Source of the DNA: Euleptes europaea
Lineage: Eukaryota; Chordata; Lepidosauria; Squamata; Sphaerodactylidae
Length of the DNA: 64,000 bases
Reading direction: 5' to 3'
NCBI RefSeq assembly: GCF_029931775.1
Contig: NC_079332.1
Location: forward strand, 5,145,970 to 5,209,969
The notes under the pieces were generated by a model. That model was given only the letters and a program-made list of their open reading frames with translations. It was not told where the DNA came from and made no database searches. Position numbers and translations under genes: made by a program. This document shows, piece by piece, positions 43,810-55,684 of this stretch (its first letter is position 1; every line of letters starts with the position of its first letter).

Positions 43810-46800
43810 ATGGAGAAAATGGCTAGGGTGACCACTGCCCTTGGTGGCAATACTATCACTGGGCGCACCATGTTCTGCCACTTGGATGCCCCTGCCAACG
43901 CTATTAGTGTGTGTCGCGATGCGGCCCAGGTGGTGGTAGCTGGGCGCAACATCTTTAAGATCTACTCCATAGAAGAAGACCAGTTTGTGGAGAAACTGAA
44001 CTTACGCGTGGGCCGCAAACCGTCCCTGAACTTCAGCTGCGCAGATGTGGTGTGGCACCAGATGGACGAGAACTTGCTGGCCACAGCGGCCACCAACGGC
44101 GTGGTTGTGACCTGGAACCTTGGCAAGCCGTCCCGTAATAAACAGGACCAGCTCTTCACAGAGCACAAGCGGACTGTTAACAAGGTGTGCTTCCACCCCA
44201 CTGAGGTGTACATGCTTCTCAGCGGGTCCCAGGATGGCTACATGAAATGCTTTGACCTGCGCAAGAAAGATTCTGTTAGTACCTTCTCAGGTAAGGACTT
44301 ATTTCTGGGCTTAGACTGGAGCTGACATAGTAGGGGAGAGGGAAATGAGATGTCTCCCGCAAGTCCCTGCAGGTTCCCACGTGTGTGTGTGTGTGTGTGT
44401 GTGTATAAAGTTTGCTCTTGCGGTCCACATTCATTGTGCAGCAGCAGGGTCAAAAGGAAGAAGTGACCAGATTATTGGAGACAATAGATGAGTTTGAAGA
44501 GTGCAGATAGAAATTAGGAGCATGTGAGGTGTCCCATGAGATCATGATCTGTTGAGTCATTTCAGGAGTCAAACTCTAGAGAAAGAACGTCTCTCATGCG
44601 AGCTGCTGTGTATAAACCTTGCTGGACGTGCTCTCTGTTTGTGCCGTTCTTCAGGTCAGTCGGAAAGTGTCCGTGATGTCCAGTTTAGCATCCGTGATTA
44701 CTTCACGTTTGCGGCGACCTTTGAGAATGGAAATGTTCAGTTGTGGGACATCCGCCGGCCCGATCGCTGTGAAAGGATGTTCACAGCCCACAACGGGCCT
44801 GTTTTCTGTTGCGACTGGCATCCAGAGGACAGGTATGAACAGGGGGAAATAGAATTTGGTGCAAAGAATACTGTCCCTGGATTTTATGTATCTACATTCT
44901 TTAGCTCTTCGCTGTCTATTTATATTTATTTTCCTGTGTGCTTTCTTCATTCCTCTTGCACCTTTATGTTTTGTTTAGTACGTTTATATACAGCCTCTCT
45001 AGAGCTTTGCTTGAGGTGGCTGTCAGTTTTTTAAAAAGTCATGAAAATTCCAACACAATTATCAATAGCAATGCAGTAAAATTAGCAAGCAGAACAAAAT
45101 AACATCTCCAACATTATAAAGCTCCATTTCAATGTTCTGAATCTTGTCTCTTATTCTTCTTCCTCTCTGTGGAACACTTCATCCTGACATATGCACAGCT
45201 CCCAGTTTTCAGACAATTCCTAAAAGTGCACCATTGTAACATTTTCCTCTCAAGTTTAAGATCTTCTGGCTTAAGCATTCTCCATCCTGCTGGTACTTTC
45301 TCTCCTTCCTTATTCTCCGCTTGTGAGCGGATTGTATCTCCTTTTAACTTCTGTATGGGCCGTTTCTAAGTATTGCTGAAATAAGTGTAAAGATATAATA
45401 GATACTTTATTATGTGGTGCGATTCATTTGGGGAAGTTCAGAACGAATTCTAAGCTTGGAAATGGGTGTTGATTAATGTATGAGAATCAAGTGGTAGTGA
45501 CTGGAATATTTGCCCATCCGTGGTCATTGGAAACTTCACTGAATCCTCTTAAGATTCTTAGCCGGAAGCAGAATTGTTGGTTGGGGATGTCGGTAGACTC
45601 AATGCTTCTTAAACTGTGGGTCGCGACCCCATATGGTGTCGTGTAACTGAATGTGGGGGGGGGGGCACAAAAAATTTGGCAACAGTAAATGGTAAAACTC
45701 TTCGTATAACAAAGAATTGTTTTAAAATAAATTTCTTTATGATTTATTATCAGTCAATGTTTGATTTGTATACCTATTTTATATACCTATATACTCGGGG
45801 TTGCGTAAAAATTTCTCGGGCGAAAAGGTGTCGCGGGTGGAAAAAGTTTTAAGAAGCCCTGGACTAGATCCATGTCAGTTCCTCTATTGTTAACATGCCT
45901 CATTAAGCTTCTTGTGGTTCCTTCTGTCAGGAGCTGGCTGGCAACAGGGGGCCGGGATAAGATGGTGAAGGTCTGGGACATGAACACGACCCGGGCCAAA
46001 GAGATCTACTGCGTGCAGACGATCGCTTCGGTGGCCAGGGTCAAGTGGCGGCCCGAATGCAAGCACCACATCGCCACATGCTCGATGATGGTGGACCACA
46101 ACATCTACGTGTGGGACGTACGCCGCCCTTTCATCCCTTCCGCCATGTTTGAGGAGCACAAAGACGTCACCACGGGCATCGTGTGGCGTCACCTCCACGA
46201 CCCGTACTTCCTTTTGTCCGGCTCCAAGGACAGCACCCTCTACCAGCACATCTTCAAGGATGCCAGCCAGCCTATTGACCGTGCTAACCCCGAAGGGCTT
46301 TGCTACAGCCTCTTTGGGGACCTGGCTTTTGCCGCCAAGGAGAGCTTGATCTCCTCAGACTCTAACCGCAAGCCCTACGCCGGAGACAGGCGCCACCCGA
46401 TCTTCTTCAAGCGCAAGCTGGACCCGACGGAGCAGTTTGAGTATGTCTCCTCTTCCAGCGCACTGAGCGTCTTCGAAGCGGACACGGAATGTGATACTGG
46501 GAGCATGGACTGGTTTGTGCGGACCGCCAAGCAGTACGTGCTGGCGGGGAGACCACTGGCCGAGCTGTGTGACCATAACGCCAAGGTGGCCAGAGAACTC
46601 GGGCGGAACCAGGTAAGGGTGTACGTAGGGAATCACCTAGGAGACTAATCTGTGAATCAGAATGCCCCCTCGCTTGAGCCTTCTCTCTGCCACTGACTCA
46701 CTAAACAACTGAAGACAACCTCCCTTCTCCTCCCGCATGTATAAATATTGTAAACATCCTCAGAGAGAGGAGAGAGATATAGACCAGTAGCTCTCCATCA

Positions 46801-49800
46801 GTGTGTGTGTGTAAAGTGCCATCAAGTCGCAGCCGACTTATGGCAACCCGTTTTGGGGTTTTCATGGCAAGAGACTAACAGGTGGTTTGCCAGTGCCTTC
46901 CTCTGCACAGCAACCCTGGACTTCCTTGGTGGTCTCCCATCCAAATACTAGCCAGGGCTGACCCTGCTTAGCTTCTGAGATCTGACGAGATCAGGCTAGC
47001 CTGGGCTATCCAGGTCAGGGCCCCATTAGCCTTACCTATGTATTTATTTACTTAGAAAATGTTTATGCTACTTTTCAGGAGGCACTAATCATATAAAACA
47101 GCATGAAGGCTCAATGTTCAATATGGCTATATTTACTCAAAGTCTTCAAGAACCAAAGAAAACTTATAATATTAAAGCTATAAAGGCATTAATCTTCAAA
47201 CACAAAGGAAACTTATAAAGCTAAAGCTGTAAAGGCATTAATTTCATGCCTGCACATCGCTCATAACCATGTACATGAACAATATATAGAATTCAAAATA
47301 TTTCTCAAACCACAGAAGGTAAACACGAAAGTCCATGTAGGTTCAAATAACCCTGTTATCCTCAGGGAATGAACACTTGCGTGTAGACTTATGAACTCGA
47401 AATCCATGGAGAATCCCTTAATCCTGTGGTAACTAAACCAGAAACGCTGATCAGTACAGAAACTTCATATGTCATAAGAGGAGAAAAAACAGAGTCAACC
47501 ATGCTAGCTTGGTCACGGCAACTGAGTACTCGTCTGGATTGAGGTTGTTTTCTCTGCTCCTTGCAGGTCCTTACAACCTGGCTGCAGGCTCTTGGCCCGC
47601 ATCTCACGGTGTGGGGCCTGTGTGAGCCCAGGGGATCAGAACCTCTCCAGGATGTGCTTGCTGTTTTGTTTATTTAAAATGTATTGTGTAAATTGTCTGT
47701 CTTATATTTTGGAATTTTATGAAAACTGATTTGGGTCCCTTTTGGGAGAAAAGTGGCACACAAGGGCAGGAAGAGAAAGGAAGAGGTGATATTGCACACC
47801 CATATTTCCCTTCTGTGCCTGGATTTAAGCCCTCAAGTCCCTGCCAGCTTCTAGAGAGCCAGCATGGTGTGGTGGCTAAGAGCGGTGGTTTGGAGCGGTG
47901 GTTTGGAGTCTGATCTGGAGAACCGGGTTTGATGCGGTGGTTTGGAGTGGTGGTTTGGAGTCTGATCTGGAGAACCGGGTTTGATTCTCCACTTCTCCAC
48001 ATGAGCAGCAGAGGCTAATGTGGTGAACTGGATTTGTTTCCCCACTTCTCCACATGAAGCCTGCTGGGTGACCTTGGGCAAGTTACAGTTCTATTAGTTC
48101 TCTCAGCCCCACCTCCCTTACAGGTTATCTGTTGGGAGGGGAAGGGAAGGTGATTGTAAGAGTTTGATTCTCCCTTAAGTGGTAGAGAAAGTCTGCATAT
48201 AAAAACTAACTTGTCTTCTTCCTCTTCTGACAGAAGGCTAAGATTTAGCTTTATCATGAGCAGGTGAGGACTTTCAGGTGATGCTATGGCCGAAGCACGG
48301 CTGGCGGTTTTCAGCTCCTCCTTTTCTCTCGTCCCCAGGTCGCTCAGACGTGGACGATGCTTCGGATTATTTACTCCAGCCCCGGCACTGTGTCCTCCGC
48401 GAATCTCAACCACAGTTTAGGGAAGAGTAGCGCTAGCCTCCCGCTCATGAACAGGTAAACGGCGGCAGTGTCCTCGAGCAGAGGATGGTGGAGAGGTGGG
48501 GTAGTGTAAAGCATGGAGTGGGACGCGAGCTCAAGCGCCATTTGGATCAGAGAAGGTCATGGTCGGTTTCCCTTGAGGCGTGGTGTGTGTGAAAGAGAGA
48601 CAGTGGTGAGCTAAGTTGTACTAAAAATATAAATGGGGCAAAGACAATGGTACTTGTGACGCGACCAACTTCTCCGCCAGATTTAAAACAATGTCAAAGG
48701 AGGTCAGAGGGTAATCGGGAGTGAGGATACGAGCCTGGGATTTTGCCAAGGACCACCTAAGATGTGGCTTCTTTCCCAGCTTTAACTTGAAGGATATTCC
48801 CTCTGGGATTGGCAGCGAGTCAAGGCTGGAGCGGAGCAAAGGGGAGAGCCGTCCTGAAAACATCCTCATGGATTCCTCCTCTACCCTGATCAACAATGAC
48901 GGTAAGACGGGGAAAGCACGCCCACCCCTTAACCCTACTCGCAACACTTCTTTGGGCACGTGAACTCTCAAGGAAATCCCATGGAGTTGGCTGATAGGGA
49001 ATTTTTCGATGCTATTGTTCTCTCTTAGTTTTCCACATACAGACACACACACCCCACAAACACACATACACACACTCTTTCCTTGCACCCGTTTGCGCCA
49101 GTCATTTTTCTGCTGACACTGCTTGCAGTAGGTGGAAGTGAGTGTGCTTCTGATTTCAGCCTTAGAAACTTATCCGATGGTCTCCCCTTTCCCTCCCCTC
49201 TTTCCTTCCCTTTTCCTTCTCCCTCCTTTCCCCTTCCTTCCTTCCTGAGAGCCAGCTTGGTGTAGTGGCGAAGAGCGGTGGTTTGGAGCGGTGGACTCTG
49301 ATCTGGAGAACCGGGTTCGATTCCCCACTCCTCCACATGAGCGGCGGAGGCTAGTCTGGGGAACTGGATTTAATTCCCTGCTTCTCCGCATGAAGCCAGC
49401 TGGGTGACCTTGGGCTGGTCACAGTTCTCTTAGAGCTCTCTCAGCCCCACCTGCCTCACAGGGTGTCTGTTGTGGGGAGGGGAAGATGATTGTAAGCAGG
49501 TTTGAGTCTCCCTTAAGTGGTAGAGAAAGTGGGCATATAAAAACCAACTCTTCTTCTTCTTCCCTTTTTCCCTTGTCCTTCCCTTGTCTTTTCAATTCTT
49601 TTATCCTTCTGTCTCCACCTCTTTGAGATGGGTAACATCAATTTGGACAGTTGGCCCCCTTATTGTTATTTGGGACGATGGCCGCCCGTAGAAACATCCT
49701 CCCCAAGGGGAAATAATCAATGGCGCCATCTGTATGGAAAATGTAGTACAATTTGTTTTGCTTTTAATTGTATTTTAAATTTTGTATTACTATGTATTTA

Positions 49801-52800
49801 TGTATGATGTAAGTCACCTGGAGCCCAATTTACCGGGGGGGGGGGGGAGGGGGGTATTAACAACAACAATAATTAGTAATAATAATAATAATTATTATTA
49901 ACAGTCTTGTCACTTTCTTCTCTGCTAACTGCCCCCTTTTGGATTTCTAGAGAACGAAGAAACAGAAGGCAGCGATGTCCCTGCAGACTATCTCTTGGGG
50001 GATGTGGAGGGAGATGAAGATGACCTGTACATGATGGATCATGAGAATCCCCATGGTGAGTGTGTTCCTCACCGCCGGCCCTCAGCTGCTTACACACAGT
50101 GGGTGACAACCAGTGTGGTATGGTGGATACAGTGGCAGACTGGCATCCTGGGCGACCTGGGTTCTAATCCCTACTTCTACCGCAGAAGCTCACTGGGTGA
50201 CCTTGGGCCCGTCACACTCTCAGCCTGGCTTATATCCGTCTCCCAGGGTTTTGTTGTGAGAAAATGGAGAAGGGGAGAATGATGTTCTAAAAGCCACTTT
50301 GAGGGAAGGGCTGTGGCCCTGCTTGCAGAAGTGTCCCAGGTTCAATCTCCGGTTAAAGGGACCAGGCAAGTAGGTGGTGTGAAAGGCCTCAGCCTGAGAC
50401 CCTGGAGAACCGCTGCCAGTCTGAGTAGACAATACTGACTTTGATGGACCAAGGGTCTGGTTCAGTATAAGGCAGCTTCATGTGTTCATGAGTTCCTGCT
50501 GGGGGAAAAGCAGGATGTAAAGAAATGCGTTTTCCAAAAATGCATTGTACATATGTATGTGCCGTCAGGTAGCAATTAGAGAGCCAGGGTGGTGTAGTGG
50601 TTAGGAGCGATGGAGTCTAATCTGGATAACCGGGTTTGATTCCCCACTCCTCCACATGAAGCCATCTGGGTGACCATGGGCTAGTCACAGTTCTCTCCAA
50701 ACTCTCTCAGCCCCAATTACCGCACAAGGTGTCTTGTAGTAGGGAGGGGAAGGGAAGGAGATTGCAAGCCGGTTTGATTCTCCTTAAAACGTAGAGGAAG
50801 TTGGCATATAAAACAAGAACTGACTTATGGCGACCCCAACCAGGGCCTTTCAAGGCAAGTGAGAAGCAGAGCTTGTTTGCCATTGCCTTCCTCTCCAGAG
50901 TCTTTTTTGGGGGTCCCCCATCCAAGTTCCAACCCTTCTTAGCTTCCAAGATCTGACGAGATTGGGCTATAGCTTTGTGCTGTTGAAAATGCCCGGTGTT
51001 CCCTCCCCACTCCTCACGGATCCGTGTCTTCTCATAGCAGAAGAGCAAGAGTACATCCTTCCCCAGGAAGCCTTTCCCCTGCGACACGAGATCGTGGACA
51101 ACCCTTCAGCCCTGGATCATCTGCAGGACAAAGCGGACTCCCCTCACGTCAGCGGCAACGAGGCTGAGACCGTGTCCCTGACACCGGTCGAATCCTTCTC
51201 CCTCATCTCCATCTCTCACTCGCTGTACGAAAACCGCCTGCCTGCCGACTTCTTCAACCCCATCGTCCGGGACATGCTGCTCTTCTACGCCGAACAGGGA
51301 GACGTGCAGATGGCGTCATCTGTGCTGATTGTGTTGGGGGACCGTATCCGGAAGGAGATTGACGACCAGGCACAGGTACCTGCTTTGGGGCTGTGGGGTG
51401 AACGGCCCTTAATAGGTGGTAGAACGAGGCTTTTTCTCTTTCACACAGAATCAGCATTGCTGACAGATGGCCATCTAGCCTCTGCTTCAAAACCTCCCGG
51501 GTTGGATTCCCCACTCCTCCACATGAGCGGCGGAGGCTAATCTGGTGAACTGGATTTGTTTCCCCACTTCTACACACAAAGCCAGCTGGGTGACCTTGGG
51601 CTAGTCACAGTTCTCTTAGAGCTCTCTCAGCCCCACCTACCTCACAGGGTGTCTGTTGTGGGGAGGGGGAGGGAAGGTGATTGTAAGCCGGTTTGAGTCT
51701 CCCTTAAGTGGTAGAGAAAGTCGGCATATAAAAACCAGCTCTTCTTTAATTCTGCAGGAGCACTGGTACACTTCCTACATCGACCTGCTGCAGCGCTTCC
51801 AGCTGTGGAACATCTCCAACGAGGTGATCAAACTGAGCACATGCAGGGCCATCAACTGCCTCAACCAGGCCTCCACCACCCTCCACATCAACTGCAGCAA
51901 CTGCAAGCGGCCCATGAGCAACAAGGGCTGGATCTGCGACAGGTGAGACGCCCGGGAAGAGAGGCCTTGCGTCGTGGTCACCTGGCTATGCGAAATGGCT
52001 TATTCCAAGGCACCCCATTGATCCAGTGAGCCGGTCCCCCGGTCACAGGTGTTTCGCCGTCTTTGGTTCCAGAATTGCAGAGCCAAACTAGACGGTCAAT
52101 TTTTTTTCTTTTCCCTTGGATTGAGCTGCTGGCCTTTTGGTTTCTTCCAGTACTAGGAACTTGTACTCTCTCGTGGTGCTGTTGCGTATCTTATTAGGGT
52201 GGTACATCCTAGTATCCGCTTCCGTTCCTTGCCACATACCAGGAAGAGTTGGATGATGTGGTTCATGCCTTGAGATATGAACTAGGGTAGTGACAAAAAT
52301 ACAGAGGGAGCGTGGGTTTGTAAGAAGAAAGAAGGCATGCTATTTGGGAATTGGGACATCGAGCACTAGGGAATTATTGTCTTCTGTTTTCAGATGTTTT
52401 GACAGGTGGAGCCCGGACTCCTGGACTCCATCTTGTCACTTTTACTAGTCCGAGCTAGAAAACCTTTAGGCTGAAATTTGGCTCCAGATAGAGAGAGGCA
52501 GAGGAAACCAAGTAGGGTATTTTACCCTCCTCTCTAAGAGTAAGTGTCTTCTGCCCTGGTGAGAGCATAGTAGTGCAGTCCCACTAGCTATGGAGTTAGA
52601 AAGAGCCAGCGTGGTGTAGTGGTTAGGAACGGTGGACTCTAATCTGGAGACCCGGGTTCGATCCCCCCCAACTCCTCCACATGAAGCCTTCTGTGTGATC
52701 TTGGGCCAGTCACAGTTTTCTCAGAACTCTCTCAGTCCACGCGGAGGCAGGCAACGGCAAACCACCTCTGGGACGTCTCTTGCCTTCAGAACCCTACGGG

Positions 52801-53168
52801 GTCGCCATAAGTCAGTTGTGACTTGATAGCGCGCGCACACGCACACACACTAGAGCTAGTGCATTCTAGAAACACCTGCCGTACATTACTTAGAGTGGGA
52901 GCTCGGCTGCTCAGATTGCCTCTGGTTCTCGCGGCTGCTCCGGTGGCCCTGTCAGTCTTGCTTTTGTGGGGCTGACTCACCCCTGTGGTCTCTCTCCAGG
53001 TGCCGGCAGTGCGCCAGCATGTGTGCTGTGTGCCACCACGTGGTGAAGGGCCTGTTTGTCTGGTGCCAGGGCTGCAGTCATGGCGGGCACCTGCAGCACA
53101 TCATGAAATGGTTGGAGACCAGCTCCCATTGCCCGGCGGGATGCGGCCATCTCTGCGAGTACACCTGA
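43810..53168 (+). CDS. WDR24: WDR24, GATOR2 complex subunit (9 coding exons)
   Basis: Coding exons are 43810-44290, 44655-44832, 45931-46612, 48339-48454, 48780-48901, 49951-50055, 51038-51375, 51758-51942 and 53000-53168. They give 791 codons plus TGA, against 790 aa in human as I remember it. The ATG is in a good context (GCAGCCATGG). Residues about 65-330 carry WD40 blades ([58 protein letters not shown]). The middle is acidic and probably disordered. The C-terminus (about 715-791) is a zinc-binding RING-like domain with CxxC pairs at about 720/723 and 734/737, followed by [22 protein letters not shown] and [12 protein letters not shown]. Family knowledge: WDR24 joins MIOS, SEH1L, SEC13 and WDR59 in GATOR2, which relieves GATOR1 inhibition of Rag GTPases and activates mTORC1 at the lysosome. 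Exon 7 has a tandem TAGCAG acceptor, and exon 8 follows a SINE directly. Confidence 0.98.
44382..44404. repeat. (GT)n microsatellite
   Basis: About 11 GT units in WDR24 intron 1 of the coding region. Confidence 0.9.
45600..45861 (+). mobile_element. hAT-type nonautonomous element in WDR24 intron 2
   Basis: caatgcttcttaaactgtgg followed by gtcgcgaccc, through to aaaaagttttaagaagccct: matching inverted ends of the 'gggtcgcgacccc' hAT-Charlie type. It ends 69 bp before exon 3. Confidence 0.82.
46811..47022 (-). repeat. 5S-rRNA-derived SINE, full length
   Basis: gtaaagtgccatcaagtcgc tail to ctgcttagcttctgagatct and 'ctagcctgggctatcc' head, the best reverse copy in the window. Confidence 0.9.
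47030..47850. other. WDR24 intron 3, unique stretch
   Basis: AT-rich, with an internal near-duplication of 'aaacttataaagctaaagct' type words at 47155-47240. No exon recognised. Confidence 0.4.
47859..48220 (+). repeat. Sauria-type SINE with internal duplication
   Basis: agccagcatggtgtggtggc start. The ggtggtttggagtctgatct block is duplicated (47896-47925 and 47948-47975). Confidence 0.9.
49247..49560 (+). repeat. Sauria-type SINE, full length
   Basis: gagccagcttggtgtagtgg to aaccaactcttcttcttctt in WDR24 intron 5. Confidence 0.93.
49838..49901. repeat. G run and (TAA)n microsatellite
   Basis: G-rich run at 49837-49853, then AAC/TAA units to 49900. Confidence 0.85.
50112..50300 (+). repeat. 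tRNA-derived SINE, diverged Sauria relative
   Basis: agtgtggtatggtggataca, 'gggtgaccttgggcccgtca' and 'gagaaaatggagaagggg'; the same type as 10745-10975. Confidence 0.75.
50302..50490 (+). repeat. tRNA-Ala SINE, head damaged
   Basis: Parts of the tRNA head are deleted; body and ggcagcttcatgtgttcatg tail are intact. Confidence 0.88.
50578..50805 (+). repeat. Sauria-type SINE
   Basis: gagccagggtggtgtagtgg to gttggcatataaaa, slightly shortened. Confidence 0.9.
50815..50972 (-). repeat. 5S-rRNA-derived SINE, truncated
   Basis: actgacttatggcgacccca to cttagcttccaagatctgac in reverse. Confidence 0.8.
51441..51497 (-). repeat. CR1 3' fragment fused to a Sauria SINE
   Basis: cagaatcagcattgctgaca to 'gcttcaaaacctccc', reverse of CR1 type 1, joined to the SINE at a shared cgggtt-like word. 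Confidence 0.82.
51498..51745 (+). repeat. Sauria-type SINE at the WDR24 exon 8 acceptor
   Basis: 5'-truncated forward copy. Its terminal aaaaccagctcttcttt ends about 12 bp before the AG at 51756-51757. Confidence 0.92.
51945..52600. other. WDR24 intron 8, unique part
   Basis: No repeat or exon recognised. Confidence 0.4.
52603..52830 (+). repeat. Sauria-type SINE 5' half fused to a 5S-derived SINE 3' half
   Basis: 52603-52735 is Sauria head and body. 52736-52830 is cggaggcaggcaacggcaaa to 'gccataagtcagttgtgact', the 5S-SINE tail. Confidence 0.82.
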
Positions 53169-53599
53169 ACCTGAGAAGGGCGTGGGCGGCCGCAAAACCA
53201 GGACCTGCGTGGGTGTTGAAAATCTGAGCTGGGACTGGCAATGAGGTTCTGTGTTGGTGAGAGGCGTTAAGCCATAGTTGCCGGTCTCGCGGACGACTAT
53301 ACGAAAGAGCTTGATGGGGCTAATAGTGTGGAGAAAACGTATCTTCAGGTACCGCCTGAAAAGCAGTGAAACGTACAATGCTCAGGGAAACGTGTGTGTG
53401 TGTGTGTGTGTGTGTGCGTGTGCAGAACTTATCCTGACGAGTTTCTCCTATTGATTACTTTTCTTAAAATCGCTGTATAAAAAGTTCTTATTGCGCTCCT
53501 GCAAAATGTACTTCTTTGTGAGAAAGAGATGAAACTGGGGAAGTATGATTTGAACGGCAACCTTTTTTTCCCCAATCTCTCTCTGTATCCTGAATTAAA
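53169..53599 (+). other. WDR24: WDR24 3' UTR, tentative ATTAAA poly(A) signal
   Basis: No AATAAA occurs soon after the WDR24 stop. An ATTAAA at 53594-53599 is the nearest variant signal; AATAAA at 54514 is the next. A CA/GT run (53391-53416) lies inside this stretch. Confidence 0.35.
53391..53416. repeat. (GT)n microsatellite
   Basis: Thirteen GT units in the WDR24 3' flank. Confidence 0.92.
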
Positions 53600-55684
53600 A
53601 GAACAAAGCAGATTTTACTGCTTGGTGCTTTGTATGGACTTCCCAAATCGTTTGGCATAAACGCACCCACAAACTGTAACCCGTAGGCTACGAAGCAGCA
53701 TCTGGACTGAATCCTCAAAAAGCATCAGCAAGATCTGCTCTCAAGCAGTGTAAATCCGAGACAGATTTATATATTAATCTCCCACTCCCCAGTGCGGAGC
53801 AAAGACTACTGGTCAAAGAAGGGGACGGTTTATTCAGTGGCTTCAGGATCAGTCTAAGGAAACTGTATTACCAGAACAGGGCGTTTCCAAGGTAATTCAT
53901 CTGCCTGTCTTGCACATTTTTATCCCACCCTTTCTCCAGGGAGCTCCGGGTGGCAAATGCGGTTCAAGCTTCTCCTTTTTTATCCTTGCAACAACCCTTG
54001 AGAGAGAAAGAGCGGTCGAAGATTCATAGCTGAGTGGGGGATTTGAATCTTAGTGTCTCGGGTCCTTGTAGTCGTAGAATGTCTTCCTAGTCTCACTAAG
54101 AAAAAGAGAAAACAGAAAGCACGGCCACTGGAGAATTAGTTTGTTGGTACCCAGGTTCTGAAATTTCTTGCTGTGATAACTTTTCATAACATAGCCAAGG
54201 GAAGCGGGAACATTTGTCCCTCTTCAAGTTGGTGTGGTTTTTCTCTTTGAAAGAGGGTTGCATGGTGGTCTGTCTTGGCAGTGCCTGAAGACTCGCGGCC
54301 TCTCTTCATAGCTTCTTCTCTCTGTTAAACATCCCCGGTTCCTTCAGCCTTACTCTGGCCTCACACCCTTTTTTTTTTAGTAATTTTTTCAGGTTACAGG
54401 GCCTGATTTCTGGCTGGCAGAAGTTGTGCTTGAATCAAGTGGACATTTTGCCTCCGATTCATAGGCGAGGTTGAAATCAGAATGCTCAGTCACCCCTGGC
54501 ATCTTGTCGCAAGGCAATAAATGCATCGTTTCAGCTTCCGCAGCCTAACCTTTTTAAAGAGCAACAGCATGCCTAGCTTTCCAAGGAACTACAGCTACGT
54601 CTGTTCTGTGAAACCTTCAATTGTAACTTTCGCCGTCGTAACGTCCTGCTGAATTTTGCCAGAACTTTAGCATTGTTGCTGCCTAGAATTAGCTGCCTCG
54701 CAAATCCTTGGGGGGTGGGCAGGGAGATGAACCGCATGCTGAGCATCTAAGTAAAAGCATATCACATGTGAGATCTAATGAGCGCCAAGAAGAACGGCGT
54801 TACTGTGTCGCTCCCTGGTAAACGGTTCTTCTGGAAACATAATCTGAATTGGTAAACGGTTCCTCTGGAAACAATCTGAATTAGTCAAGCCAGACTTACA
54901 ATCTCTTCAGCCTTCACTCGGCAACTCTGCGGCCAAGCTAGCCATTCCCACCTAACACCAGCACTGCAGTTGTAAACTCATCTCTTACATCCTATGCAAG
55001 GGGGTGTAAAAATAATGTTCTGAAGTGGGGAGAAAAATAGAAGCGTGCATGAGGTCAGAATAGGAACCGCACAGCCCTGGCTCTGGGAATACCCTTGCCT
55101 TAATCCAGAAAGCCATCATGTCCTCTGCACCCCCGCAGTGCTCCATGCCTTTTCTGTGGCTACTGCTTGAGAGAGACAAGAAAACACACCTGATTTTCAA
55201 AACAGCTATTCCAGCATTTGAGCAGTATCTAATGTTTAAAAGGTTTTGTATCGCTTCGGGTAAATGAAAGCAGCTGCACCAAAATTTCTGTTTGGGCCCA
55301 CCCTTGGCTTGAGATACGGCACACCGAGTGGGTGGCTGTGGGGTGTGCACGACACGTAATGGCTTCTCAGCATTTCAGCAAAACCCGTGGCCGCGATGGG
55401 ACCCTTGTGCGCCAGCATGTGCCACAGAATGACTGTTGCCTTTGCATGGGTGTGATTTTTTTTTAATACACGGGATAGGGTGTCGCCATTGTCTACTCTG
55501 AGCAGGGCCCTCTGAACAGGTCAGCCAAGATTCTAGAAGGCGGTCATGTCAAGGGGGGTGTCTCATTATGAGAAGGGTTCTGGAACCTCTGATCCAATCA
55601 CAGTTTTTTCCCCCCCCAAGGGGAGGGTTAAGTGAAAGGCCTGGCAGCTCTGTCTTTTGCCCTCCCCCCACCTCAAAAAAAGAA
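53600..55684. other. WDR24-KLHL10 intergenic region
   Basis: 2.1 kb without a recognised exon. A decayed reverse SINE fragment at 53915-54075 (tcctttatccttgcaacaac type words) is the only repeat seen. The KLHL10 promoter should lie near 55400-55680; no TATA or CpG island is obvious. Confidence 0.5.

Noticed and set aside
46930-47022. 5S rRNA gene
   Set aside because: Only the internal promoter part is similar, and it is joined to a SINE body.
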